From the NCBI GenBank assembly GCA_913055845.1, contig CAJXKO010000025.1, positions 1-32,080 on the forward strand: 32,080 nt of DNA, given 5' to 3'. A model generated the notes under the pieces. That model was not told the DNA's origin and did not search any database. It saw nothing but the letters and a program-made list of their open reading frames with translations. Positions within the stretch are counted from its first letter, which is position 1. The number at the start of each line of letters is the position of its first letter. Positions 17,203 to 24,427 of this stretch are shown here, piece after piece. The position numbers and the translations under genes are program-made. Source of the stretch: an uncultured Bacteroidota bacterium (GTDB lineage Bacteria > Bacteroidota > Rhodothermia > Rhodothermales > Salinibacteraceae).

Positions 17203-18411
17203 TCAATCTACCGAGCCGGACCCGGCCCGCGCAACCAGGTGTGCGTACCGGTTCATCAGGGTGGTTCGGGCAAAGCGGTCGCGGGCCAGGTCGTGGGCCG
17301 TGCGACCCATCGCGGCAAGGGCGTCGGGCGACGCAAGTGCCGTCCTGATGCAGTTCGCCAGGGCCCCCGGTGACTCGGGGTGCACGAACCACCCACAGCC
17401 GTGCCGCTCCACAAACCGCTTCGTCCACCCAGGGTTCGTCACCACTACGGGTGTGCCAGTGGCGAGGCTGTCGAAGAACTTGCCCGGTGAGTTGGCGGCC
17501 AGCACGGGCCGGTCGACAAAGGAGACGAGTGAGAGGTCGGCGTGCGTGAAGAGGGCAAGTGTGTCGGGGTATGAGAGTGGGGGGAGCCGCCGAATCGCTT
17601 CGTGCCAGCGGGCGGTCCGCTCAATTGTCGAGGCGTGGTGGCCCTGCCCGGCAAAGGCCACCAGCACGTCGGAGCGCTCCGCAACGAGGCGTCGGGCGGC
17701 ATCGAGTAGGGTAGGAATCGCGTTGGCCCGGCCGAATGTGCCAGCGTAGAGCACGAGGAAGCGGCGATCCAAATCAAAGCGTTCCGAGATTTCGGCCCGT
17801 CGTTTCGGACTAATCTCGTCGATTCGCGTGAAGTCGGCGCCATACTCCACCGTCGCGACCGAGGCCCCGGGCGCCCGAGTGCGAACGTGCTGCTCCATGT
17901 CCGTGGAAAGCGTCACGACCTGCGCCGCGCTCCGGTACAGGGCTGCCTCCCCCCATCGCAGCAGGCCATGCAGCCCGCAGTTCGGCACCGCACCCATCTG
18001 GATTGGGAAGGCTGGCCAGAGGTCACGCACCTCGAAGATCCACGGCACACCGCGCAGCCGGGCCACGGTCCCCGCCGCGGCCGCGGCCGTGAGCGGAGTC
18101 GAGGAGCCGAGGATGAGATCGGGGCGTGGCATCTGCAGGCCGTGCCGAAGGGCCCGGGCGGCGTAGCGCAGAAACGCCCCGAGCCGTCGAGGGGCCGACA
18201 TGGTGTTGTCGTACGGCACGTCGAACCGCACGAGGTCGACGCCCGGGGGCGCCCACGGAAACCGATGGGCCTTCCGTGTTTTCTCCCAGGCCCGTGTTGT
18301 GAGTACCGTCACGTCGTGATCACGCCCTAGACGCTCGACCAGGGCGTGAGGCCGACCGGCAGTGGGGCAGTCCGGCGTATGGTAGTATTGGAGGAAGACG
18401 GCGATCCGCAT
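17203..18411 (-). CDS. Family 4 glycosyltransferase, WbuB/PglA-like
   Basis: A 402-residue GT-B transferase. The start RIAVFLQYYHTPDCPTAGRPHALVERL is characteristic of the WbuB group, which adds an amino sugar near the lipid-linked end of O-antigens. Further landmarks are LILGSSTPLTAAAAAGTVARL, WIFEVRDLWPAF, FLVLYAGTFGRANAIPTLLDA, VLVAFAGQGHH, and the donor-binding AANSPGKFFDSLATGTPVVVTN. The neighbours are the acetyltransferase gene 10 bases upstream and the dehydratase gene 57 bases downstream. By analogy with PglA it may add the second sugar to an undecaprenyl-diphosphate-linked diacetylbacillosamine. This is inference from context; specificity is not readable from the sequence. Confidence 0.9.
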   Translation of the reverse strand: MRIAVFLQYYHTPDCPTAGRPHALVERLGRDHDVTVLTTRAWEKTRKAHRFPWAPPGVDLVRFDVPYDNTMSAPRRLGAFLRYAARALRHGLQMPRPDLILGSSTPLTAAAAAGTVARLRGVPWIFEVRDLWPAFPIQMGAVPNCGLHGLLRWGEAALYRSAAQVVTLSTDMEQHVRTRAPGASVATVEYGADFTRIDEISPKRRAEISERFDLDRRFLVLYAGTFGRANAIPTLLDAARRLVAERSDVLVAFAGQGHHASTIERTARWHEAIRRLPPLSYPDTLALFTHADLSLVSFVDRPVLAANSPGKFFDSLATGTPVVVTNPGWTKRFVERHGCGWFVHPESPGALANCIRTALASPDALAAMGRTAHDLARDRFARTTLMNRYAHLVARAGSGSVD

Positions 18412-18421
18412 GCGTGGGACG

Positions 18422-19063
18422 TCAGGGCTGTGGGCGAGCGGGAGCGCCGACGGCGGTACAGCCGGGCGGGAGGTCGTGGGTTACCACCGCCCCGGCCCCC
18501 ACGGTGGTTTGGGGGCCTATTCGCACGCCACGGAGCACGACGGCCCCGGCCCCGATCGTGACGCCTGGTTCGAGGTGCACCGAGCCCGAGATGTGCGCCC
18601 CTGGGCGAATCGACACGAACGAAGCCAGGCGCGCATCGTGGCCCACGGTGGCGTGCTGGTCGATCACGGTGTGCGCGCCAATCCCGACGTTGACGGTCGG
18701 TGCGGCCCCGACACATAGGACCGCGCCGGGGGCGAGTGTGGTGGTGCGGTGCACCGAGACCGACGGGTGCACGAGCGTAGTCGGCGAAACGTCGGCCGCC
18801 TCCAGGCGCTCGGCTACCGCACGCCGTGTCGACCCGGCGCCAATGCCAATCACGAAGCGCAGCTCCGACTGCTCGGCGAGCCAGTCGACGTCGCCCCGCA
18901 CCGGGTACCCCAGCACCGTTGTGCCGTGCAGGGCTGGATCATCGTCCACGAAGCCGGCAATTGCGGAGGCGGGAGGGGCGTCGTGACACGCCTCGGCCAG
19001 GGCCGCGACCTCCCGGCCCAGCCCCCCCGCCCCTACGACGATGAGAGACGAGGGGTCAGGCAT
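18422..19063 (-). CDS. PglD/NeuD-type sugar O/N-acetyltransferase
   Basis: This protein probably acetylates the 4-amino group of a UDP-amino-sugar with acetyl-CoA, giving a diacetylated sugar. It has two domains. An N-terminal Rossmann-like part (SLIVVGAGGLGREVAALAEA, residues 6-25) would bind the UDP-sugar. A C-terminal left-handed beta helix is formed from hexapeptide repeats from about residue 97 (LVHPSVSVHRTTTLAPGAVL, GIGAHTVIDQHATVGHDARL, GVTIGAGAVVLRG, TTVGAGAVVTHDLPPG). H137 aligns with the catalytic histidine of Campylobacter PglD. The length of 213 residues is typical. Its start overlaps the end of the phosphoglycosyl transferase gene by 8 bases, which implies translational coupling. 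NeuD-like sialic acid O-acetylation is the alternative, but no neu genes are nearby. Confidence 0.9.
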   Translation of the reverse strand: MPDPSSLIVVGAGGLGREVAALAEACHDAPPASAIAGFVDDDPALHGTTVLGYPVRGDVDWLAEQSELRFVIGIGAGSTRRAVAERLEAADVSPTTLVHPSVSVHRTTTLAPGAVLCVGAAPTVNVGIGAHTVIDQHATVGHDARLASFVSIRPGAHISGSVHLEPGVTIGAGAVVLRGVRIGPQTTVGAGAVVTHDLPPGCTAVGAPARPQP

Positions 19064-19685
19064 CGGGCTCGGCGGAGGGCAGGTCGGAGGGGAACGATGG
19101 ATTGTGGGCGTGGGGCCCGTTCACTCCGGTGCCGCGCCACAGGACGGCCGGCGTGCGTAGGAGGATGCGCAGATCGAGTCCCAGACTGCGGTGCTGCACG
19201 TACCATACGTCCAGATCGATCCGCTCGGGCCACGAGAGCGCGTTGCGCCCGTGAATCTGTGCCCAGCCTGTAAGGCCGGGCGGCACCTGGAGGCGGGTGC
19301 GCTCGTGGGCCCCGTACTGTGCCACCTGTTCCGGCAGCGTGGGGCGGGGACCGACGAGGCTCATCTCGCCGCGCAGGACGTTCCAGAGTTGCGGCAGTTC
19401 GTCGAGGGCCCAGCGCCGCAAGGGGCCGCCAATGCGGGTCGTGTGCGCCGCGGGCCGCGTCGGATCGTCCGGTTCGTGGGTTAGCGTGCGGAATTTGACA
19501 ATGCGGAACGGGGCACCCTGGTAGCCTGCCCGCGTCTGCGTGAAGAAGAGGGGCCATCCGTCGTCGAGCCAGATGCAGAGCGCCACGAACCCAAAAAGGG
19601 GCGCCAACGCCACGAGCAGCAGGCCGGCCCCGATGAGGTCGAGGCCCCGCTTGGCCGGTGGGTAGATGCAGGAAAGAGGAGGCAT
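19056..19685 (-). CDS. PglC-like initiating phosphoglycosyl transferase
   Basis: This monotopic membrane enzyme moves a sugar-1-phosphate from a UDP-sugar to undecaprenyl phosphate, which starts glycan assembly. It is 209 residues, the short PglC form with only the core domain. The re-entrant hydrophobic helix RGLDLIGAGLLLVALAPLFG lies at residues 13-32. It is followed by PLFFTQTRAGYQGAPFRIVK and FRTL. The catalytic dyad D95-E96 lies in ALDELPQLWNVL (Campylobacter PglC D93-E94). LRGEMSLVGPRP and PPGLTGWAQIHGRN close the core. The aminotransferase gene ends four bases upstream and the acetyltransferase gene overlaps its end. The presence of those two genes suggests that the substrate is UDP-diacetylbacillosamine or a close relative. 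Confidence 0.93.
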   Translation of the reverse strand: MPPLSCIYPPAKRGLDLIGAGLLLVALAPLFGFVALCIWLDDGWPLFFTQTRAGYQGAPFRIVKFRTLTHEPDDPTRPAAHTTRIGGPLRRWALDELPQLWNVLRGEMSLVGPRPTLPEQVAQYGAHERTRLQVPPGLTGWAQIHGRNALSWPERIDLDVWYVQHRSLGLDLRILLRTPAVLWRGTGVNGPHAHNPSFPSDLPSAEPDA

Positions 19686-19689
19686 GACG

Positions 19690-20904
19690 CTAGCGGCGCG
19701 GGAGCGAGGGGAGGGCCGCAGTGAGGGTCTTCGCCACGCGATCCACGTCTGCGCGGGTCATGGTGTCGTAGAATGGAAGAGCGAGCGTCCGTGCCGAGAT
19801 CCGCTCGCACACCGGAAAGTCCCCGGGCGCGAAGCCAAACCGATCGCGGTAGTACGGCTGCAAGTGGATCGGTGGAAAATATGGCGCACACTCAATGCCG
19901 TGGTCCTGCAGGTGGACCATCAGTTGGTCGCGGGCGTCGTCCGCGAAGTGGTCGCGCAGCCGGACGACGTACACGAACCAGCTGCGCTCGGCTTCGGCCG
20001 GCCAGCCTGGACGCGCCACGTCTTCAGCCAGGGGGGCAAGTGCGTCGTGGTAACGGTCCGCGACGGCGGCGCGGCGGTCGAGGAGCGCATCGAGTCGCTC
20101 GAGCTGGGCGAAGCCGAGGGCCGCCGACATCTCATCAAGCCGATAGTTGTACCCGAGACGGTCGTGCTGCATGCGTCCATTTCCGGCACGGCCCTGGTTG
20201 CGGAAGGCGCGGCACCGGCGGGCCAGGGCCGCGTCATTGGTCGTGATGCAGCCGCCCTCGCCCGTGGTAATTTGCTTGTTTGGGTAGAATCCAAAGCTCG
20301 CCGCGTCACCCCATCCGCCGATCGGGCAGCCCCCCACCGAGGCGCCTATCGCCTCGCAGGCGTCATCAATGAGTTGGAGATCGTGTTCGTCGGCCAGCGT
20401 TCTGAGGAGGGGCCAGTCCACCGGCACGCCGAACACGTCGACCGCAAGGATTGCCTCAGTCTCCGGCGTAATCGCGTCGGCCACGCGGTCCACGTCGAGG
20501 TTGTACGTGGACGGGGTAATGTCTACATAGCGCGGTCGTAAGTCCTCGTACAGTAGCACGTTGCTCGACGCGACAAAGCTAAACGGCGTCGTAATGACCT
20601 CGGCGCCCGCCGGCAGGTCGAGGGCCCGCACGATGCAGTGCAGGGCGCCTGTCCCGCTGCTCACGGCCACGGCGTGTTCGGTGCCGCACCGTTCCGCCAT
20701 CGCGTCCTCGAAGGCCTCCAGGTAGGGCCCGCGCGACAATTGCTCAGAGTGGAGGACCTCTAGTACCCGCTCGCGCTCGTGGTCCGTCAGGCTAGGGCGG
20801 GCGAGCGGCAGTGGGGCCTCTGTGGGCGGGGAGGGTTGGCTCGACACCGGAGACGGAGAGGAAGTGGCGGAGAGCAGAAACGGGAACGGGAGGTCGTCTC
20901 CCAT
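19690..20904 (-). CDS. DegT/DnrJ/EryC1-type sugar aminotransferase
   Basis: A PLP-dependent enzyme that aminates a keto-sugar nucleotide, most likely the product of the FlaA1-like dehydratase in this cluster, as PglE does. Key features are VSSGTGALHCIVRAL (phosphate-binding), TTPFSFVASSNVLLY, LIDDACEAIGA, and SFGFYPNKQITTGEGGCI with the PLP-binding K210. FRNQGRAGNGRMQHDRLGYN and RLDEMSAALGFAQL follow. The core normally begins near PLPLARPSL, so the first 30 or so residues (serine- and proline-rich) are an unusual extension. An internal GTG at 20847 would remove 19 of them. It is the first gene of the minus-strand cluster, and a 12-bp palindrome lies three bases before its ATG. PorR of Porphyromonas belongs to the same broad family. 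Confidence 0.92.
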   Translation of the reverse strand: MGDDLPFPFLLSATSSPSPVSSQPSPPTEAPLPLARPSLTDHERERVLEVLHSEQLSRGPYLEAFEDAMAERCGTEHAVAVSSGTGALHCIVRALDLPAGAEVITTPFSFVASSNVLLYEDLRPRYVDITPSTYNLDVDRVADAITPETEAILAVDVFGVPVDWPLLRTLADEHDLQLIDDACEAIGASVGGCPIGGWGDAASFGFYPNKQITTGEGGCITTNDAALARRCRAFRNQGRAGNGRMQHDRLGYNYRLDEMSAALGFAQLERLDALLDRRAAVADRYHDALAPLAEDVARPGWPAEAERSWFVYVVRLRDHFADDARDQLMVHLQDHGIECAPYFPPIHLQPYYRDRFGFAPGDFPVCERISARTLALPFYDTMTRADVDRVAKTLTAALPSLPRR

Positions 20905-21310
20905 AGTCGGACGTCCGAAATGAACCTAGAAAGGAATCGGGGAAAGTCGAAACCGGCCGGTCTCCGCGGCGAAATCACGTGAAAAACTGACGGATCGAGG
21001 GGGAAACGGCGCCCGATTTGCGGAGAATCGGCATCAAGTGCGGGAAACAGGCATTGCTTTTTCCGATATCGTTGTCGATGTTCACCGGGCCTTCGGGCCG
21101 TACTTGGCGGGGCCAATCTCTTTTCGTCGTGCATCTCTACGGCGCTTTCGGCGCGTGGTTGTTTCTGTCCCGAAAATGCTAGGCGCGACAATTGGCCGTG
21201 GCGCCGGGACGTCGGGCGTCGAGCACGCCACCGGCACTGGTGCGTCCCGCCGATGCTGAGCGTATTCTTCGTGCTGTGATCTCTTCTCAGAACCCTCGAT
21301 TTGTTCATCT
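20905..21310. other. Divergent intergenic region between the glycan cluster and cysD
   Basis: These 406 bases hold no supported gene. Several perfect palindromes are visible: TCGGACGTCCGA (20907-20918), ACCGGCCGGT (20952-20961) and CGATATCG (21064-21071). There is an interrupted repeat CCGATT...AATCGG around 21011-21029 and a small GGCC-TTCG-GGCC hairpin at 21088-21099. I could not recognise a riboswitch or a reliable promoter for cysD. The length suggests separate regulated promoters for both operons. Confidence 0.45.
20907..20918. promoter_or_regulatory. 12-bp perfect palindrome just before the aminotransferase start
   Basis: TCGGACGTCCGA is fully self-complementary and ends three bases from the ATG (20904) of the first gene of the minus-strand cluster. 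It could be an operator or a hairpin that affects translation start. Chance occurrence in G+C-rich DNA cannot be ruled out. Confidence 0.3.
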
Positions 21311-22222
21311 ATGACCGTTCCGACCGATACCTCCGAGCACCTCGACTGGCTGGAGTCGGAGGCCATCCACGTGATGCGGGAAACTGTGGCGCAGTTCGAT
21401 AACCCCGTGCTCATGTTTAGCGGGGGGAAAGATTCCCTCACGATGATCCACCTGGCCCGGAAAGCGTTCTACCCGGCGAAGGTCCCGTTCCCCATTCTCC
21501 ACGTCGACACGGGCCACAACTTCCCGGAAACCATCGAATTCCGGGACAACCTGATGGAGAAATACGACCTGGACCTGATCGTGGGAAGCGTCGAGGAGAC
21601 GATCGAGTCCGGACGGGCCAAGGAGGAGCAGGGACCGGACGCGAGTCGCAACAAACTCCAGATCGTGACCCTGCTCGACACAATCGAGGAGTACGGTTTC
21701 GACGCGGCCCTCGGCGGTGCCCGTCGCGACGAGGAGAAGGCCCGCGCCAAGGAGCGATTTTTCTCCCACCGCGACCGGTTTGGCAACTGGGATCCCAAGA
21801 ACCAGCGGCCCGAGCTCTGGAACCTCTACAATGGCCGGAGCCGGAAGGGCGAGCACTTCCGCGTCTTCCCGCTCAGCAACTGGACGGAGCTGGACGTGTG
21901 GCAGTACATCGCGCAGGAGGACGTGGAAATTCCGAGCCTGTATCTCGCTCACGAGCGGACGATGTTTGAGCGCGACGGCGTGTTGCTGCCCAAGTCGCCC
22001 TACAACGACCTCCGCGACGGCGAACAGTACGTGGAGAAAATGGTCCGCTTCCGCACGATTGGTGACATGACCTGCACCGGCGCGGTCGAGTCGACGGCCA
22101 CGACGTTGGACGAGGTGATCGCCGAGGTGGCTACCACGCAGCAGGCCGAGCGCGGCGCCCGGGCCGACGACAAGCGCGCGGAGGCCGCGATGGAGGAGCG
22201 GAAGCGCGAGGGCTACTTCTAG
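21311..22222 (+). CDS. cysD: Sulfate adenylyltransferase subunit 2 (ATP sulfurylase small subunit)
   Basis: CysD makes adenosine 5'-phosphosulfate from ATP and sulfate, driven by GTP hydrolysis in its partner CysN. The PP-loop motif LMFSGGKDSLTMIHLARKAF is at residues 34-53. It is followed by HVDTGHNFPETIEFRD, RNKLQIVTLLDTIEEYGFDAALGGARRDEEKARAKER, and FPLSNWTELDVWQYI; the ending VRFRTIGDMTCTGAVES...ERKREGYF is family-typical. The length is 303 residues. The protein is strongly acidic, as expected in a salt-in halophile. cysNC follows after 57 bases, so they form one operon. The ATG at 21311 lies just before the usual start of similarity. No Shine-Dalgarno motif is visible. Confidence 0.97.
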   Translation: MTVPTDTSEHLDWLESEAIHVMRETVAQFDNPVLMFSGGKDSLTMIHLARKAFYPAKVPFPILHVDTGHNFPETIEFRDNLMEKYDLDLIVGSVEETIESGRAKEEQGPDASRNKLQIVTLLDTIEEYGFDAALGGARRDEEKARAKERFFSHRDRFGNWDPKNQRPELWNLYNGRSRKGEHFRVFPLSNWTELDVWQYIAQEDVEIPSLYLAHERTMFERDGVLLPKSPYNDLRDGEQYVEKMVRFRTIGDMTCTGAVESTATTLDEVIAEVATTQQAERGARADDKRAEAAMEERKREGYF

Positions 22223-22279
22223 GCCTCCCCTACAGTCCCCCCCAGTTTGCTTCAGAATAGAACACACCTCGATTGAAAA

Positions 22280-24199
22280 ATGGAGACTTCTTCGATGGAC
22301 CCCCAGGACATGGACGTCCTGCGCTTCACGACCGCTGGAAGCGTGGACGACGGCAAGAGCACCCTCATTGGGCGGCTCATGTACGACACGCAGGAGATCT
22401 TCGAGGAGAAGATGGAGGAGATCGAGCGCAACACCCAGCGGGACGACGAGGAGCTGGAGCTCGCGCTCCTCACCGACGGCCTGCGGGCCGAGCGGGAGCA
22501 GGGCATCACGATCGACGTGGCCTACCGCTACTTCTCCACGCCCGAGCGCAAGTTCATTATTGCCGACACGCCGGGTCACGAGCAGTACACCCGCAACATG
22601 GTGACCGGCGCCTCGACGGCGGAGCTGGCCGTGGAGCTGATTGATGCGCGCAACGGCGTGGTGGAGCAGACGCGGCGGCACGGATTTATCACCTCGCTGC
22701 TTCAGATTCCGCACGTCATCGTGGCGGTCAACAAGATGGACTTGGTCGGCTACAGCGAGGAGCGCTTCCGCGAGATCGTGGACCAGTACGAGGAGTTCGC
22801 CGAGAACCTGGACGTGAAGGACATCACGTTCGTCCCCATTTCGGCCCTGAAGGGCGACAACGTGGTGCACCACTCCGACAACATGCCCTGGTACGAGGGC
22901 TCGACCCTGCTCCACCGGCTGGAGAACGTGCGGGCCGAGGCTACGCGCAACCAGGTCGACTTCCGCTTCCCGGTGCAGACGACGATCCGGCCGCACCAGG
23001 ACTTTCGGGGGTTTGCGGGACGGGTTGAGTCCGGCAAGATCCGGCCGGGGGAGGAGGTCACCATTCTGCCGACCGGGCACACCTCCCAAATCGACACGAT
23101 CACGACCCTCGACGGGGACCTCGACGAGGCGGGCCCGGGCGAATCGGTGGTCCTGACGCTCGACGACGAGATTGACGTCAGCCGCGGCTCGATGATCGTG
23201 CGGAGCCGCAACACCCCGGACGTCACCCGGCAACTCGACGCGGACCTCTGCTGGATGAACGAGGAGGCAATGCGGCAGGACCGGCCCTACGTGCTGCAGC
23301 ACACCACCCGCCGCACCCAGGCTTACGTCTCGAAGATTGTCTACCGGACCAACGTCGAGACCTTCCACCGCGAGGAGGCCGACACCTTTGAGCTCAACGA
23401 CATCGGCCGGGTCGAAGTCGAGACGGCCGATCCGCTCTTCGTGGACCCCTACAAGATCAACCGGTCGACCGGCAGCTTCATCCTGATTGACCCGGACACC
23501 AACGATACGGTGGCCGCGGGCATGATTCGGGGCGTGGCCGAGGACGTGACGCCCTACGGCCAGCGCACCGAGCCCGGCATGGAAACGGAGAAGGAAACCT
23601 CCCCGAACGTGACGTGGGAGGGCCTGCAGATTCCGCGGGAGGAGCGAGAGGACAAGAATGGCCACAAGGCGGCGGTGGTGTGGCTCACGGGCCTCTCCGG
23701 TGCCGGCAAGTCGACCATCGCGAAGGCCGTGGAGGAGCGTCTCTTCGACGAAGACGTGCAGACGATGATGCTCGACGGCGACAATGTACGGCACGGCCTG
23801 AGCGGCGATCTCGGCTTTACGCCCGCCGATCGAAAGGAAAACATCCGACGGGTCAGCGAGGTGGCGCGCCTCTTCTTCGAGCAGGGCAACGTAACGCTCT
23901 GTTCGTTCGTCTCGCCCTACCAGGAGGACCGTGACCAGGCCCGAGAGCTTCTGCCGGAGGATGTACGCGACCGCTTCCTGGAGGTGCACGTGGACTGCCC
24001 GCTGGAGGTCTGCAAGGAGCGGGACACGAAGGGGCTCTACGCGAAGGCCGAGGCGGGCGAGATCGCCAACTTCACCGGCGTGTCCGCCCCCTACGAGGCG
24101 CCCAGCGATCCGGACGTGGTCGTCAACACCTACGCGGACGACGTGGAGGCCTGCGTCGACCAGATCGTGGAGGCGCTCGAAGCACGCGGCGTCGTGTAA
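22280..24199 (+). CDS. cysNC: Bifunctional sulfate adenylyltransferase subunit 1 / adenylyl-sulfate kinase
   Basis: The N-terminal CysN half is an EF-Tu-like GTPase that powers ATP sulfurylase. Its P-loop GSVDDGKST spans residues 20-28, the G3 motif DTPGHEQY starts at D96, and G4 is NKMD at N151. Beta-barrel domains follow to about 445. The C-terminal CysC half, from about 455, is an APS kinase. It has the P-loop GLSGAGKST (471-479), then LDGDNVRHGLSGDLGFTPADRKENIRR, FVSPYQEDRDQAREL and KGLYAKAEAGEI. The product is PAPS. At 639 residues it has the usual length of NodQ/CysNC fusions. Both nucleotide-binding sites look intact. PAPS could feed assimilation, but no PAPS reductase gene is in the window; the sulfotransferase at 8399 is one visible consumer. 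Confidence 0.97.
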   Translation: METSSMDPQDMDVLRFTTAGSVDDGKSTLIGRLMYDTQEIFEEKMEEIERNTQRDDEELELALLTDGLRAEREQGITIDVAYRYFSTPERKFIIADTPGHEQYTRNMVTGASTAELAVELIDARNGVVEQTRRHGFITSLLQIPHVIVAVNKMDLVGYSEERFREIVDQYEEFAENLDVKDITFVPISALKGDNVVHHSDNMPWYEGSTLLHRLENVRAEATRNQVDFRFPVQTTIRPHQDFRGFAGRVESGKIRPGEEVTILPTGHTSQIDTITTLDGDLDEAGPGESVVLTLDDEIDVSRGSMIVRSRNTPDVTRQLDADLCWMNEEAMRQDRPYVLQHTTRRTQAYVSKIVYRTNVETFHREEADTFELNDIGRVEVETADPLFVDPYKINRSTGSFILIDPDTNDTVAAGMIRGVAEDVTPYGQRTEPGMETEKETSPNVTWEGLQIPREEREDKNGHKAAVVWLTGLSGAGKSTIAKAVEERLFDEDVQTMMLDGDNVRHGLSGDLGFTPADRKENIRRVSEVARLFFEQGNVTLCSFVSPYQEDRDQARELLPEDVRDRFLEVHVDCPLEVCKERDTKGLYAKAEAGEIANFTGVSAPYEAPSDPDVVVNTYADDVEACVDQIVEALEARGVV

Positions 24200-24340
24200 C
24201 AGAGCGGCACAGGGCCGCAACGGGGCATCTTTTCGCGACGGCGCGCCGTGCGATTCGTGTCGCTTCGCCTGCTACGCGGTGTTGCCCCGCGGTGCCTCAA
24301 AGACGACCGACTCGGCGAGAGTGAACAGCTCCATGCCGTG

Positions 24341-24364
24341 TGTCCCTGGCACCTCTGAGGGACA
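24341..24364 (+). repeat. Inverted repeat between cysNC and the SLC13 permease gene
   Basis: TGTCCCT and AGGGACA form a perfect seven-pair stem around a ten-base loop. It lies in the 228-base gap after cysNC. No T-run follows, so it is not a standard terminator; attenuation or mRNA stability are possible roles. The rest of the gap shows nothing recognisable. Confidence 0.3.
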
Positions 24365-24427
24365 TCCGCGGCCCCCTCCGCCCTAGGGCATTGACTGAAG
24401 CGCCCATCGCACAGAACGGTCGCTTTC

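Noticed and set aside
21200-21310. Possible SAM-type riboswitch or other sulfur-related leader before cysD
   Set aside because: I could not find a recognisable conserved core or a matching set of stems; only short palindromes are present.
21305-24220. Minus-strand open frame of 971 codons opposite cysD and cysNC
   Set aside because: It is exactly antisense to two certain genes and is rich in histidine, valine, arginine and leucine, as expected when acidic G+C-rich codons are read in reverse. No family is recognisable.
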